This document shows, one piece after another, positions 24,483-33,417 of a stretch of DNA of 64,000 nucleotides. Source of the stretch: Clostridia bacterium (GTDB lineage: Bacteria; Bacillota; DSM-521; Neomoorellales; SLTJ01); the NCBI GenBank assembly GCA_004347685.1, contig SLTJ01000017.1:1-64000 (forward strand). The letters are read 5' to 3'. How positions within the stretch are numbered: position 1 is the first letter of the stretch; each line of letters starts with the position of its first letter. Below the pieces are notes generated by a model. The model made no database searches and was not told the DNA's origin. It worked only from the letters and a program-made list of their open reading frames with translations. Position numbers and translations under genes: made by a program.

Positions 24483-24508
24483 ACTATATTATGATCATCT
24501 TATATTAT
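24483..24508. promoter_or_regulatory. ArsR-type operator, copy 4 (upstream of arsR, locus B)
   Basis: ACTATATTATGATCATCTTA is in the same position relative to arsR as the copy at 15588. The neighbouring 30 bases are also shared with locus A, up to the junction with arsM sequence at 24545. Confidence 0.7.
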
Positions 24509-24545
24509 AGAAAGCTTAACTATAGGTGTCAAGGATTATTTTTTA

Positions 24546-25124
24546 GTGCGCGAGCGTTACCAGAAGGCTGCCAGGCAAATGCAAAGTGCAGGGGCAGCCT
24601 CCTGCTGCGGTCCGGCCACCTGTTGCGGCACCCCAAATAGCGGTACCTTTGGGAAAGCGGCTTACTCTGCCGGGCAGGAGGATATGCCCACAGACGCCCT
24701 TCAGGCCTCCCTGGGCTGCGGCAACCCCACCGCCCTGGCCGACCTTGCTCCTGGGAAGGTTGTTTTGGACCTGGGGTGTGGCGGGGGTCTGGACGTGATC
24801 CTGGCCGCCCGCCGGGTGGGACCGGAAGCCAAGGTATACGGCTTGGACGTCAGCGATATCGTCCTCCTGGGTACCCTGCCGCCGGAGTTAAAGCGAAATC
24901 TGGAACTGTGGGCCGGTTGCATTGCCGGAGCCCTGGAAAGGGGCGAATACCTGGACCTCCTGCAGCAGGTGGGCTTCAGCGGTGCCGAAGTGGTGATAAC
25001 CCACACCTATTCCCGGGAAAACCTCCTGCAACGAGAGATGCTGGCCCTCACCCCAGGAGAAGTAGCGGCACCAGACGGGAAAATCGCCTCCGCCTTCGTG
25101 CGGGCGGTGAAACCACAGATATAA
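24546..25124 (+). pseudogene. arsM: arsM with internal in-frame deletion
   Basis: The frame encodes a copy of the methyltransferase at 16918 from about its residue 11 onward, but about 71 residues are missing between YGLD and SDIVLLG. The lost part holds the end of the SAM fold and the conserved arsenic-binding Cys of SNCVINL, so activity is very unlikely. The frame stays open, with GTG as possible start, and begins exactly where the upstream region of a divergent arsR has been joined to arsM codons. Confidence 0.85.
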
Positions 25125-25179
25125 CGGACATTAGGCCGAGGTATCACCAACCTGGTTATTCCTGATGAAGATGCAGACA

Positions 25180-25941
25180 TCACCAATTATCCATAGCAGG
25201 CGATACCATGCTGGCCCTTACTACCAACCGCTGCCTGCTGCTGTAGAGCGGGTTACAAGTGGTGAGGGTAAGGACTGGGTTCGCCGTAGGGGCCACCACA
25301 CTCCAGTCGGTCGGTTCCGTCACCCAGACCTTTTCCACTCGGTAACAATATGTTCTTCCTGAACTTACCAGATAAATGGTGTCACCTGCTTCCAACTTGT
25401 CAAGGTGCCGGAACCAGGCGCCATAGGTGGTTCGGTGGCCGGCAATGGCCACATTACCGGTTTCAGGGGGCCAGGCACTGTCGGGGTAATGGCCTGGCCC
25501 CCGGCGCAGATCCTTGGGGCTGACGCCATGTACTACGGCAGCCCAAAGGTCCAACTTAGGCACAACAACAATCGTAGGCGGCCAGGCATCTGGCGCCCCA
25601 GCGCCGTCGGGGGCCACCGATTCTTGGCGCTGTTCGACAGGAACTGAAGGGAGAACTTCCCGCGAGCTCTGAGCCTCTGGCATATCTGTGTCCGGCTGCG
25701 GGGAAGGCAAGGTGTCCCTAGCGTCACGGGAAATACTTGTTGCCCCCTCTCCCCCGTCTACCTGTCCTTCTGCCTCCTTGCGCCCGGCCGCCATTACCGG
25801 GTCTTCAGCAAAACTGCTGGCCCGCACGTGCAAATACTCCTGCCAGTACTCGGCATATGCCTCCATCAGAAGCGGCACAAATAGCAAAAACGCGCCGCCT
25901 ACGATAAGGCCGGCGCGCAAGAAAAATTTAAAACGACTCAC
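25180..25941 (-). CDS. sortase (class D/E-like) dedicated to the cytochrome
   Basis: The 253-residue protein has an N-terminal membrane anchor (about 9-29), a long Pro/Ser/Glu-rich spacer (about 45-120) and a C-terminal sortase domain. The domain has AIAGHRTTYG (H169), the catalytic LTLTTCNP (C229) and SSRQRLVVRA (R236 or R238). Sortases cut LPXTG-type signals and link proteins to the cell wall. Its ATG overlaps the stop of the LPKTG cytochrome gene by four bases, so that protein is its obvious substrate. It is the last gene of the formate dehydrogenase cluster. Confidence 0.9.
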   Translation of the reverse strand: MSRFKFFLRAGLIVGGAFLLFVPLLMEAYAEYWQEYLHVRASSFAEDPVMAAGRKEAEGQVDGGEGATSISRDARDTLPSPQPDTDMPEAQSSREVLPSVPVEQRQESVAPDGAGAPDAWPPTIVVVPKLDLWAAVVHGVSPKDLRRGPGHYPDSAWPPETGNVAIAGHRTTYGAWFRHLDKLEAGDTIYLVSSGRTYCYRVEKVWVTEPTDWSVVAPTANPVLTLTTCNPLYSSRQRLVVRASMVSPAMDNW

Positions 25942-26345
25942 TCACTATGGGCCCTCCTTTTGCCCATAAACAGCCCGGCCATTACCATGGCGGCCCCAAC
26001 AACTATATAGAGGTAGGGGTTGCCGCCTGTCTTGGGCAGCTCTTTCTCAGCCTTCTTCTCGACGGCTGCCGCCGGCTGGGCCGCTGGCTGCTCTTTGGCT
26101 GCCTCCGGTTTAGACTCAGCCTTGGTAAAGACGGCCCAGTCCTTCCCGGCCTTTACCCACGCCTGGCCACCGGCATTGAGCTCTGGATAGTTGGCCGTAT
26201 GGCAAAGGGTGCAGGTCTTGTTCTCCACCTCGGCCGGGATCTGTCCTATGTACTGGCTGCTGGCCAGGGCCACTGAAGCCACCCCAAAGATCAGAACAAC
26301 CGTGACGGCCAGAGAAACCAACAGGTAAATTCGCCCGCCTTTCAT
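25938..26345 (-). CDS. LPXTG-anchored monoheme c-type cytochrome
   Basis: The 135-residue protein has a signal peptide (to about residue 29), one heme-binding CTLCH (45-49), and an Ala/Lys/Glu-rich spacer. It then shows a complete sorting signal: LPKTG (103-107), a hydrophobic stretch (about 111-126) and KRRAHSE. It should be an exported cytochrome covalently fixed to the wall by the overlapping downstream sortase. It follows the FeS subunit of an exported formate dehydrogenase by 300 bases. A role as wall-bound electron acceptor is inferred. No haem lyase gene is in the window, although a ccdA is at 11.5 kb. Confidence 0.9.
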   Translation of the reverse strand: MKGGRIYLLVSLAVTVVLIFGVASVALASSQYIGQIPAEVENKTCTLCHTANYPELNAGGQAWVKAGKDWAVFTKAESKPEAAKEQPAAQPAAAVEKKAEKELPKTGGNPYLYIVVGAAMVMAGLFMGKRRAHSE

Positions 26346-26649
26346 GATCTCACCTCCTGTAGTCAGGTTTTAAAAGATGGCCTTGAAGGCTCTCGGCAAT
26401 TCCAGTACCGCCAGGCAACGGACTGGAGCGCAGTAGCCGCAGCCCGCTACTGCCTAAGCAATGAAGCTCGGAGGCACGGGGCCGGCGAACTGATCTCCGG
26501 CTTTGTGCCGGTAGCCCCATTCCCTACACCGGACCGGGCTTCAGGTACCGGTTACGGGCGCCTGGCTTAAAAAGTGGCCTCTTGGGCTCGCATAACACCT
26601 GTGAACCCTGCCACGGACCAGGTGCGGCAGGCAACCCTACATAAAATCA
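26346..26649 (-). other. structured intergenic region, possible cis-acting RNA
   Basis: No gene is seen between fdhB and the cytochrome gene. On the reverse strand the region folds on paper into nested helices: GGCAC...GTGCC around GCCGG...CCGGC, then CAGTAGC...GCTACTG, then CCAGT...ACTGG. Parts recall the GEMM (cyclic dinucleotide) aptamer (AGGG, GCAAAGCC-like CACAAAGCC, a final GTAGCGGGCTGCGGCTAC) but its GAAA tetraloop is absent, so I do not assign a class. Confidence 0.35.
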
Positions 26650-27411
26650 TTAGCTGTAAGTCCTCTTCCCTCTCCCGGCTCCCTCCGCCCACTGGAAGAC
26701 CGCGCTGGCAGCGACCAGACTTTGGAAGGGACGAAGCAACTCGGCCACCACGGAGGCCGAAACGCTCACCTTAGGCTCCTCTGGTAGCCCGTACTGAGAT
26801 GGGCGGGCAGTGAGGACATAAATGATGTGCAGTCCGCCCATTTCCTTTTCACCGTAAACCTGGGCCTGGGGATAACCCTGCTGTTTTAGCCGGCCGGCCC
26901 TCTCCCTGGCCCGGGCCAGTATTTCCTCCCGCGACCCAAAGCTCAGCGCCCCGCTGGGACAGGCCTGCACGCAGGCCGGCAGGAGCCCGTTCGTTATACG
27001 GTCAAAGCAAAGCCGGCACTTGCGGGACTTGCCAGCAGCCTTATCCACCTTCGGCACCTGGAAGGGGCAGTAAGTCTGGCAGATCCCGCAGCCAATACAC
27101 TTGCCAGTGTCTATGTCCACCGTTCCCAGGGCCGTACGGTGGGCCGCCTGCACCGGGCACATATTCACGCAGACGGCATCCCGGCAGTGCATGCACTGCT
27201 GCTTGCCAAAGTACCACCTCACCCCCTGGCCGTCCGCCTCGCGAAAAACCACGCGCGTCCAGGTGGTGGGGGTAAAGGCCGGCGGGTTCTCATAGCTGCC
27301 GCCAAAGACCGTCTTCTCAGCCGGCAGCTCGTTCCAGCTCTTGCAGGCCACCTGGCAGCCCCGGCAGGCGGTGCAAAGGGAAGTGTCAATTAGAACCGTG
27401 TTTCCTGCCAT
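26650..27411 (-). CDS. fdhB: formate dehydrogenase FeS subunit
   Basis: The 253-residue protein has four 4Fe-4S motifs: CTACRGCQVACK, CMHCRDAVCVNMCP, CIGCGICQTYCP and CRLCFDRITNGLLPACVQACP. This is the layout of FdnH/FdoH-type electron-transfer subunits. It passes electrons from the catalytic subunit to a membrane or extracytoplasmic acceptor. The C-terminus has a stretch (about 222-243) that could be an amphipathic helix but no clear membrane anchor. No cytochrome b (gamma) gene follows; the LPKTG cytochrome takes that place. The gene begins one base after the catalytic-subunit stop. Confidence 0.92.
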   Translation of the reverse strand: MAGNTVLIDTSLCTACRGCQVACKSWNELPAEKTVFGGSYENPPAFTPTTWTRVVFREADGQGVRWYFGKQQCMHCRDAVCVNMCPVQAAHRTALGTVDIDTGKCIGCGICQTYCPFQVPKVDKAAGKSRKCRLCFDRITNGLLPACVQACPSGALSFGSREEILARARERAGRLKQQGYPQAQVYGEKEMGGLHIIYVLTARPSQYGLPEEPKVSVSASVVAELLRPFQSLVAASAVFQWAEGAGRGKRTYS

Positions 27412-27412
27412 C

Positions 27413-30400
27413 TCACGCCCTCCTTATGGCGCACAGGAACGCCTTGTACTCGGGGATGTTGGTATTGGCGTCGCCCACGTGGGGGGTAAGCTCGTTGGCG
27501 CTGGGCCCGGCCGATAGGCCCTGGTAGCCCCAGTGCCAGGGCATCCCCACCACCTCTACCTCCTGCCCCCCGATTACCAATGGCTGCAGGCGAGGAGTGA
27601 CGCAAGCCTTGGCTATAATGGCCGAGCGGCGGTTGTAAACTACCACTTTGTCGCCGCTGGCGATGCCCAGCTTTCGTGCTAGGCCGGGGCTGATCTCCAC
27701 GAACATCTCCGGCATCAACTCGTTGAGCCAAGGAGAGTTTCTGGTCATGATGCCGCTCTGCCAGTGCTCGGACAGGCGGTAAGTGGTGGCTACCAGGGGG
27801 AACTCTCCCACGGCGGCAGCCGTCCATTTCCTTGCCGAGGGCAAGAATACCACCACCGGATTGTTCTGCTGCCTGGAAAGCAAATTGGCCACCGGGCTTT
27901 CCACCGGCTCGTAGTGCTCCGGGAAGGGCCCGTCGGCCATGGCGGCGGCAAAGAGGCGGCCCTGCCCCTCGGGCAGCATGATGAAGGGATTGGCCGCTGA
28001 TTTTTCCGGCGGGATCATGCTGCCGTCGGCAGCCTTCCAGCCAAAGTCCGGCACGTCATTCCGCTTCCACTCCCCGTTCTCCCACCAGATAACCGGAGCT
28101 GCTGCGTTCCACGGCTTACCAGCCGGGTCACTGGAGCAACGGTTATACAGGATGCGGCGGTTGAGGGGCCAGGCATAGGCCCAGTTGGGGTGAGTGCCGA
28201 TCCCGGCCTCCTCCTTTTGCCGCTTCTTGCAGGGCGGGTTGTTGAGGTCATTGTAGTAGCCCGAATAGATCCAACATCCGCAGGCTGTGCTGCCATCGTC
28301 CTTCAAGGCAGGGAAATTCGCCAAGGGTGATCCGGTAGCCGTATCGTAACCATTGATTTCCAGGGCTACCCTGGAAGTATCGGGCTCGCCTTCGCCGGCA
28401 CCGCCGTAATCCCAGGTGAGGTTGAGGATAGGATCGGGGAAAACACCGCCCTTCTCATACTCGGCCCGGATGGCCTTATAGAGCCTGTCGGCAATCCACA
28501 GGTCCGAGCGAGCTTCTCCTGGCGGATCGCATGCCTTGTACCGCCACTGGATCCAGCGGCCGCTGTTGGCAACGCTGCCCTCCTTTTCGTAGGAGATGGC
28601 GGCTGGCAGGAGGAAGACCTCGGTCTTAATACTTTGCGGATTGGCGCCGGGCCGTTTCCAGAAGGCCGCTGTCTCCGTCTCGAAGATGTCTACCACCACC
28701 ATCCAGTCCAGCTTCTCCAGGGCGCTGCGCTCAAACATGGCCTGCGGCCCGCCCACGGCCGGGTTCTGGCCCCAGGCAAAGAAGCCCTTGATTTCCCCGG
28801 CTGCCATATGCTCAAAGATGGAGATATGGGAGTGATCCCTGGCATCGAGCTTAGGCAGGTAATCATAGGCAAAATCGTTATCTGCTGTGGCCGCTTGGCC
28901 GTACCAGGCCTTGAGCAGGCTGACCAGGAACTTGGGCTTATTGCTCCAGTAGCTGGTCTTGGGGGTTTCCTTTTCAATGTAATCTTTCAGGGTGGGGTGC
29001 AGGGCAGCCTTAGGATGGCCTAGATACCCGGGCAGGTAGTGGTAGAGGAGGGCCATATCCGTGGAACCCTGCACGTTAGCCTCACCCCGCTGGGCATTCA
29101 CCCCGCCGCCGGCAATGCCGATGTTGCCGAGCAGCAACTGCAGGATAGCGATGGCCCGCACGTTCTGTGATCCGTACGTATGCTGGGTGATGCCCATGGC
29201 GTAGAGGATGTTACCGGCCTTATCGGGCCTGCCGGTAGAGCAGAAAAGCTCCGCCGCCTTTAAGAAGGTTTCCACCGGGCAACCAGTGATCTGGGAGACC
29301 TTTTCTGGGGTGTAGCGCGCATAATGTTTCTTGAGCAACTGGAAGACGCACTGCGGGTCCTGCAGGGTGGGATCCTTGCGCACTGCCCCATCAGGCCCGG
29401 TCTGGTAGGCCCACGAAGCTTTGTCGTACTTGTTGGTGTCCAGACCGCTGAAAACGCCGTCGTGGAAGGCAAAATCGGGATGAATTAAGTAGGAGGCATT
29501 AGTATAGTTCCTGACATATTCTTCCTGAATAAGATTATTTTGCAAAGCATAATTGATCAGGCCGCCGAGGAAGGCAATGTCGGTCCCAGGGCGGATGGGC
29601 ACGTGCAGATCGGCTGCGGCCGCGGTGCGGGTAAAACGGGGATCAACGGCTATAAGCTTGGCTCCCCTTGCCCGCGCCCGGTTGATCCACTTCATGGAAA
29701 CAGGGTGGTTTTCGGCCGTATTCACACCGATGGCCATGATCACGTCAGAGTTCTGGTAGTCAATCCAGTGGTTGGTCATCGCTCCCCTACCGAACGAGTT
29801 GGCCAGACCGGCCACGGTAGAGGAGTGTCAGAGGCGGGCATGGTGATCAATGTTTATCAGGCCCAGGGAGCGCTGCAATTTCACCAGCACGTAATTTTCC
29901 TCGTTGTCCAGGGCTGCGCTACCTAAGTGAGCCATGGCCGTGGTGCGATTGACCGTTACCCCGTTCTCGTCCTTGCTGACAAAGGTGGCATCCCGCGTCT
30001 GCTTCACCCTCCTGGCTATCTCCGCCAGGGCCCAGTCCCAGGATTTCACTTCCCAGCGGCCGGAATAGGGAGCGCGGTACAGTACCTTGGTCAGGCGCTG
30101 CGGATTGAGCTTCCGCTCCTTCGTGCTGGCATCGTAGATGCTGCGCAGGTTGAGCAGGGAGCTCCCTTTACTGCACAGGCTGCCCTCGTTAATGGGATGA
30201 TCTGGGTCGCCGCCAACAGCAGTCACCTCACCCTCCTCCACATAACAGATGGCGCCGCATCCCACACTGCAGTAGGGGCAGATGGTAGGGACTTCCTGGG
30301 CGTGGCGTATCCTTAACTTTTCCTGCGCCGGGGCTGGCACGGCCGCGCCATACCGGGGGAAGAAACCCCAACCCGTCAGGCCGGCCGCGGCCCCGGCCAC

Positions 30401-30439
30401 GCCCGAAAGCTTAAGAAAGCCGCGCCGCGAGATCTTCAT
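27413..30439 (-). CDS. fdhA: formate dehydrogenase catalytic subunit, selenoprotein, Tat-exported
   Basis: The 1008-residue product is obtained by reading TGA 29828-29830 as selenocysteine (residue 204). The context ARL-U-HSSTVAGLANSFGRG is the active site of FdnG-type enzymes. A Tat signal (SRRGFLKL, residues 4-11) and CPYCSVGCGAICYVEEGEV with SLCSKG for a 4Fe-4S cluster precede it. The molybdopterin domains fill the rest and end in GDANTNIPEYKAF. It oxidises formate to CO2 outside the membrane. ATG 30439 is chosen for its position at the Tat motif and the GAGGTGAAGG ribosome site. Annotation that stops at TGA would split it in two. Confidence 0.95.
29792..29830 (-). promoter_or_regulatory. 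UGA selenocysteine codon and bacterial SECIS hairpin
   Basis: Right after the in-frame TGA (29828-29830), TGGCC and GGCCA (29800-29814) enclose the loop GGTCT. This is the same apical G-G-U-C-U found in the E. coli fdhF SECIS, at the same distance of about 16-18 bases. It is where SelB would bind to insert selenocysteine. Confidence 0.85.
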
Positions 30440-30453
30440 ACCTTCACCTCGCT

Positions 30454-31350
30454 TTAATATCTTGGAAACCCCGGAAGCACGGCACAACCGGCTCCCGGGA
30501 GGTATCCCCTACCCTGGACGGCCAAATCCAGTTGCCAGGTGGCCAGGTTTTCCAAAGCCAGTATTGCTTCTCCGTTTCTGGCTTCTGCATCCAATACCTT
30601 GAGGTAGCGATTACAAACCTTGCAGTAAGCGGCCCGCACATCCGGATCATCTTCCAGATACCACTGGCCCAACTCGTAGGGCCGGTCGTTACCGCAGAAG
30701 GGGCACTTCAGGCGCGGAAATACCCATTGCGTAGCGCAAAACCAGCATTCCAAAACCCTTTTCCCTTCTGGGGCTACGATTTTGGCCATGGCCGGGGCCA
30801 GACCGCATACCGGGCAGTATCCATTTCTCCACCCATCCAGATTGAAACGCCGGGAAACAGCCTGTCCGTATTGAACATAAAGCGGAGCCAGTGCTGCCAG
30901 GGCTACGAACCACTCCGCCTTGACGCCGGCATCTTGAAGGTTGTGAGCCGGAACCCTGGCCGGGTCCAGATCGTAATGCTCCAAAAGCTCCTGCAGACAG
31001 GCATAACTTTTCTCTGCCAGGACCGGCTCCGGCATCTCCACGCCTATCCCGGCACCCTGGAGAAAGAAGACGTGTTTTCCCAGTACCATGGCCAGTTGGC
31101 AAATATTGGCGCGGGCGGCCCTGACCACGTTTGCCTTGACTTCTGCCGGGAAGCCCATACTTGCCAAGGCCCGGCCTTGCCGCCAGCAACTCTCTACCCT
31201 GGCAGCAGGGGGTAAAATTAAGAATCCTTCTTCCGGTAACAACTCTATCTGGGCGGTAAAAATATCAGCGTAAAACTGGCGCAGATCCGCAGGCAGGCTC
31301 TGAAGCCTGTTTACATGCCACTTTAATGCCTCATTTGTCAGAACTGGCAT
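30454..31350 (-). CDS. fdhE: formate dehydrogenase accessory protein FdhE
   Basis: The 298-residue protein has an N-terminal helical part and a C-terminal rubredoxin-like portion with four CxxC pairs: GYCPVCGLAP, LECWFCATQW, LKCPFCGNDRP and AYCKVCNRYL. FdhE is needed for activity of exported formate dehydrogenases in E. coli. ATG 31350 is preferred, with AGGGGTG upstream; an extension to TTG 31368 is possible. It lies 14 bases upstream of the catalytic subunit and heads the operon. Confidence 0.9.
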   Translation of the reverse strand: MPVLTNEALKWHVNRLQSLPADLRQFYADIFTAQIELLPEEGFLILPPAARVESCWRQGRALASMGFPAEVKANVVRAARANICQLAMVLGKHVFFLQGAGIGVEMPEPVLAEKSYACLQELLEHYDLDPARVPAHNLQDAGVKAEWFVALAALAPLYVQYGQAVSRRFNLDGWRNGYCPVCGLAPAMAKIVAPEGKRVLECWFCATQWVFPRLKCPFCGNDRPYELGQWYLEDDPDVRAAYCKVCNRYLKVLDAEARNGEAILALENLATWQLDLAVQGRGYLPGAGCAVLPGFPRY

Positions 31351-31635
31351 TTTAAGCACCCCTGGCAATTATTTGTTTGACCAGGTAACTGTTCGAACAC
31401 CACAAATCTTTTTCCGATTTCTTTGCCGCAGTGAAGCCTGCCTGACCTCCGCTCTTAAGACGCTAGCAACGCAAATGAAAAAGCGGCGCCGAAGCGCCGC
31501 TGGGATAGGAATCCTCCTTGGCTAGTCCCGAATAACCCTCAATGTCTTGGTGTCAATACTAACCAGTGCTAGTACATATGTATTAACACTCTATTCTGCT
31601 GCCGATAATTCTGCTACCTGCCTTCGCTAGCTCAA
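31351..31635. other. intergenic region upstream of fdhE
   Basis: No gene seen. It holds the terminator at 31477-31501. On the reverse strand TTGACA near 31550 may be a -35 box for the fdh operon. A partial palindrome around CCAGTGCTAGTACATATG (about 31562-31580) could be a regulator site. A related CACTAGTGCT stands at about 36190 before the response regulator gene. Confidence 0.3.
31477..31501 (-). terminator. strong intrinsic terminator upstream of the fdh operon
   Basis: AGCGGCG and CGCCGCT form a hairpin with a short loop, followed on the reverse strand by TTTTTCATT. It insulates the formate dehydrogenase operon from reverse-strand transcription of the decayed genes to the right. Confidence 0.8.
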
Positions 31636-31998
31636 TTATACTACCCCACCTCGATTAGCGCAATAGTTTACATGAAAATTTCTTGGTTCGGCATCTATAG
31701 CATCTACCGGGATTCCCAAGTCATGCCCTAACCGTTTATAATAGACAGCCTTGTTCCCCGCTCTCGCTAGTCGGGTGGGCACGGCGTTTTCCAGCGAGCA
31801 GATGAAGATCTTGCTGTAGGGTGTGCAAAACCCGGTGTCGGTATCGCTGGCGCCAGTTCGTACCTCCAGGGAGCGCCAGAGGAGGAGCCCCCAGCCGAAG
31901 ACAGGGCGCCGGGTGAGCAGTTCCAGCCCCAGGGAAACCAGGATCAGGTTGAACCTCCCTTTGAGCGCCGGGTATAGCCCGGCCGCCGGTATTTGTTA
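31636..31998 (-). pseudogene. unrecognised open frame without start codon
   Basis: About 118 codons are open on the reverse strand from about 31998 to a TAA at 31636, with no usable ATG. The content is protein-like (FNLILVSLGLELLTRRPVFG, then SKIFICSLENAV and LARAGNKAVYYKRLGHDLGI). A neighbouring frame holds the likely upstream continuation (AGIVGVCLEDNKYRRPGY). I read it as a frameshifted gene remnant of unknown family. Confidence 0.3.
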
Positions 31999-32082
31999 TC
32001 CTCCAGGCAGACCCCCACGATGCCTGCAGCATCACCAGCAGAAGCATGAAAACGGAGGGGGAGCAAGAGGCCCCAGACTTCA

Positions 32083-32160
32083 ATCTGGAACTTGCGCAGC
32101 AAGTTCCACGAGATCTGACCTCCTGCCTCCGACCTCTATTTTTAGGGCCGGCTGCCGGGC
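32083..32160 (+). repeat. dispersed low-complexity repeat
   Basis: AACTTGCGCAGCAAGTTCC, then a run of CTGACCTCCTGCCTCCGACC words and TATTTTTAGGGC. The same order (AACTTGC-CAGCAAGTTCC, CACCTCTCAC runs, CTATTTTCAGGGC) is found at 55208-55290 and, in part, 55385-55420. Nothing in it looks coding. Confidence 0.65.
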
Positions 32161-32190
32161 CACCGTCCCGGCACCCAAGAACTGCCGCGT

Positions 32191-33120
32191 TCACGGTGTC
32201 GTGGCCTGGCTTTCCAACCGGTCTACCATCTCCTCCAGCTCCCGCAGCCTGGTCCTGATTTGCCGGAAGAGGGCCTGTTGCTCCGTTGCCGTCCCGGCCG
32301 GGATTGCGGCTGCCGCGGGCCGGACCTCCCCGCGGACGAAGGCAGACACTTCGGCGTCCGTCTCTGCGGCAAAGACGTTATTATTACGGCTATCCACAAA
32401 GGCCTGGTAGGCGATGCCGGCCGCATCCTTTGGGATGACGGCCACCTTCCAGTGCAGGGTGTTATCCCGGACAAAGGGTAGAGGCTCCACCAGGTTAAAG
32501 CGGCTCCAGTCCACCACCGGGTTGGCCCGCCGCACGTAGTCCATGGCCCGCACCGGCCCGGTAAGGGTCTCGGCCCCCGGCAACTCGTAGAGGTCAATGG
32601 CCCCGGTGACGGAGTCCACCAGGAAAATCTTGAAGATACCGTGGCTCTCTCCGTATGGCTCGGCGCTAACAAACCATTTCAAGCCCTCCGCCGTCTGCAT
32701 CAGGAAGGGCTGCTGGTTAACCTCGCTCTCCATCTCTTCGTCTTCCAGCTCCACGTCCTGGATCTGGATCTGGTCCTGGTGCATGAAGAGCTTGTTGGCC
32801 ACCCCCAGGTGGTACTGGTAGGCGTTGACGTAGGTGCGGGCCAGCCCTTCCGGGAACAGCCGGTTGCCGCTCAGGAGGGGATGGGCCGCTGCCTCGCCAG
32901 GGGTGAGGAAAACCATGCTGCCATCGGCCTGCACCAAGAAAACCCCGGCGAAGTGGGGCACGGAGTAGGGTACGCCATAGCCGAAGTGAAAAGAGTAGGA
33001 GATCGCCGGCACCAAGGTGTAGATTTCCCGGCGGTCGGTGACGTAAAAGGGCGGCTCGGTGTTGACAAAATAGCGGTGGTCGCCGGGTCAGGCCGAAAAT
33101 CCAGTGGTCCAACGAGGAAC
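32191..33120 (-). pseudogene. 5'-truncated hypothetical protein gene
   Basis: About 300 codons encode an acidic protein I do not recognise. Landmarks are FVNTEPPFYVTDRREIYTLV, then SFHFGYGVPYSVPHFAGVFL, a repeat-like EDEEMESEVNQQ, and a C-terminal coiled coil (RTRLRELEEMVDRLESQ). The frame extends upstream of any good start to a TGA at 33088, and the adjacent frame supplies a fitting continuation (LDHWIFGLTR), so there is a frameshift. Just beyond lies a transposase fragment. The N-terminal part, probably including membrane spans, was lost to that insertion. Confidence 0.55.
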
Positions 33121-33126
33121 GGGAGA

Positions 33127-33312
33127 TGTTAAAGCAACTTGCCAACTCAAGAACCGAGCCTCGCCAAAGTTGTGCGGGCCAAGGTATTGCTCGGTTATGC
33201 CGATGGAGTATCTGTGTCCAACCTGGCCCGCCAACTGCGATTGAGTAGCCCAACGGTGGAGCGTTGCCTCGATAAAGCTTTGGATTTTGAGAGAACACCA
33301 TGGGCGTCTTGA
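33127..33312 (+). mobile_element. IS630-type transposase N-terminal fragment
   Basis: MLKQLANSRTEP in one frame continues, after a one-base shift, as LAKVVRAKVLLGYADGVSVS and NLARQLRLSSPTVERCLDKA. This is the helix-turn-helix start of IS630-family transposases. Only about 60 of some 350 codons remain, with no DDE domain or clear terminal repeats. It marks an old insertion or rearrangement point. Confidence 0.65.
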
Positions 33313-33417
33313 GTTCATTTTCACCCCCAAACATGCTTCTTGGTTTATGCACCGTAAGAAGTGAGGCAGCTATTCGTGATGTCCAGATGTCCACGGTCTA
33401 GCACAGGACCAAGGGAG

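Noticed and set aside
32223-33394. Long overlapping reverse frames around 32.2-33.4 kb
   Set aside because: They are Arg/Pro/Ser-rich shadows of the truncated gene at 32191; no domain is recognisable.
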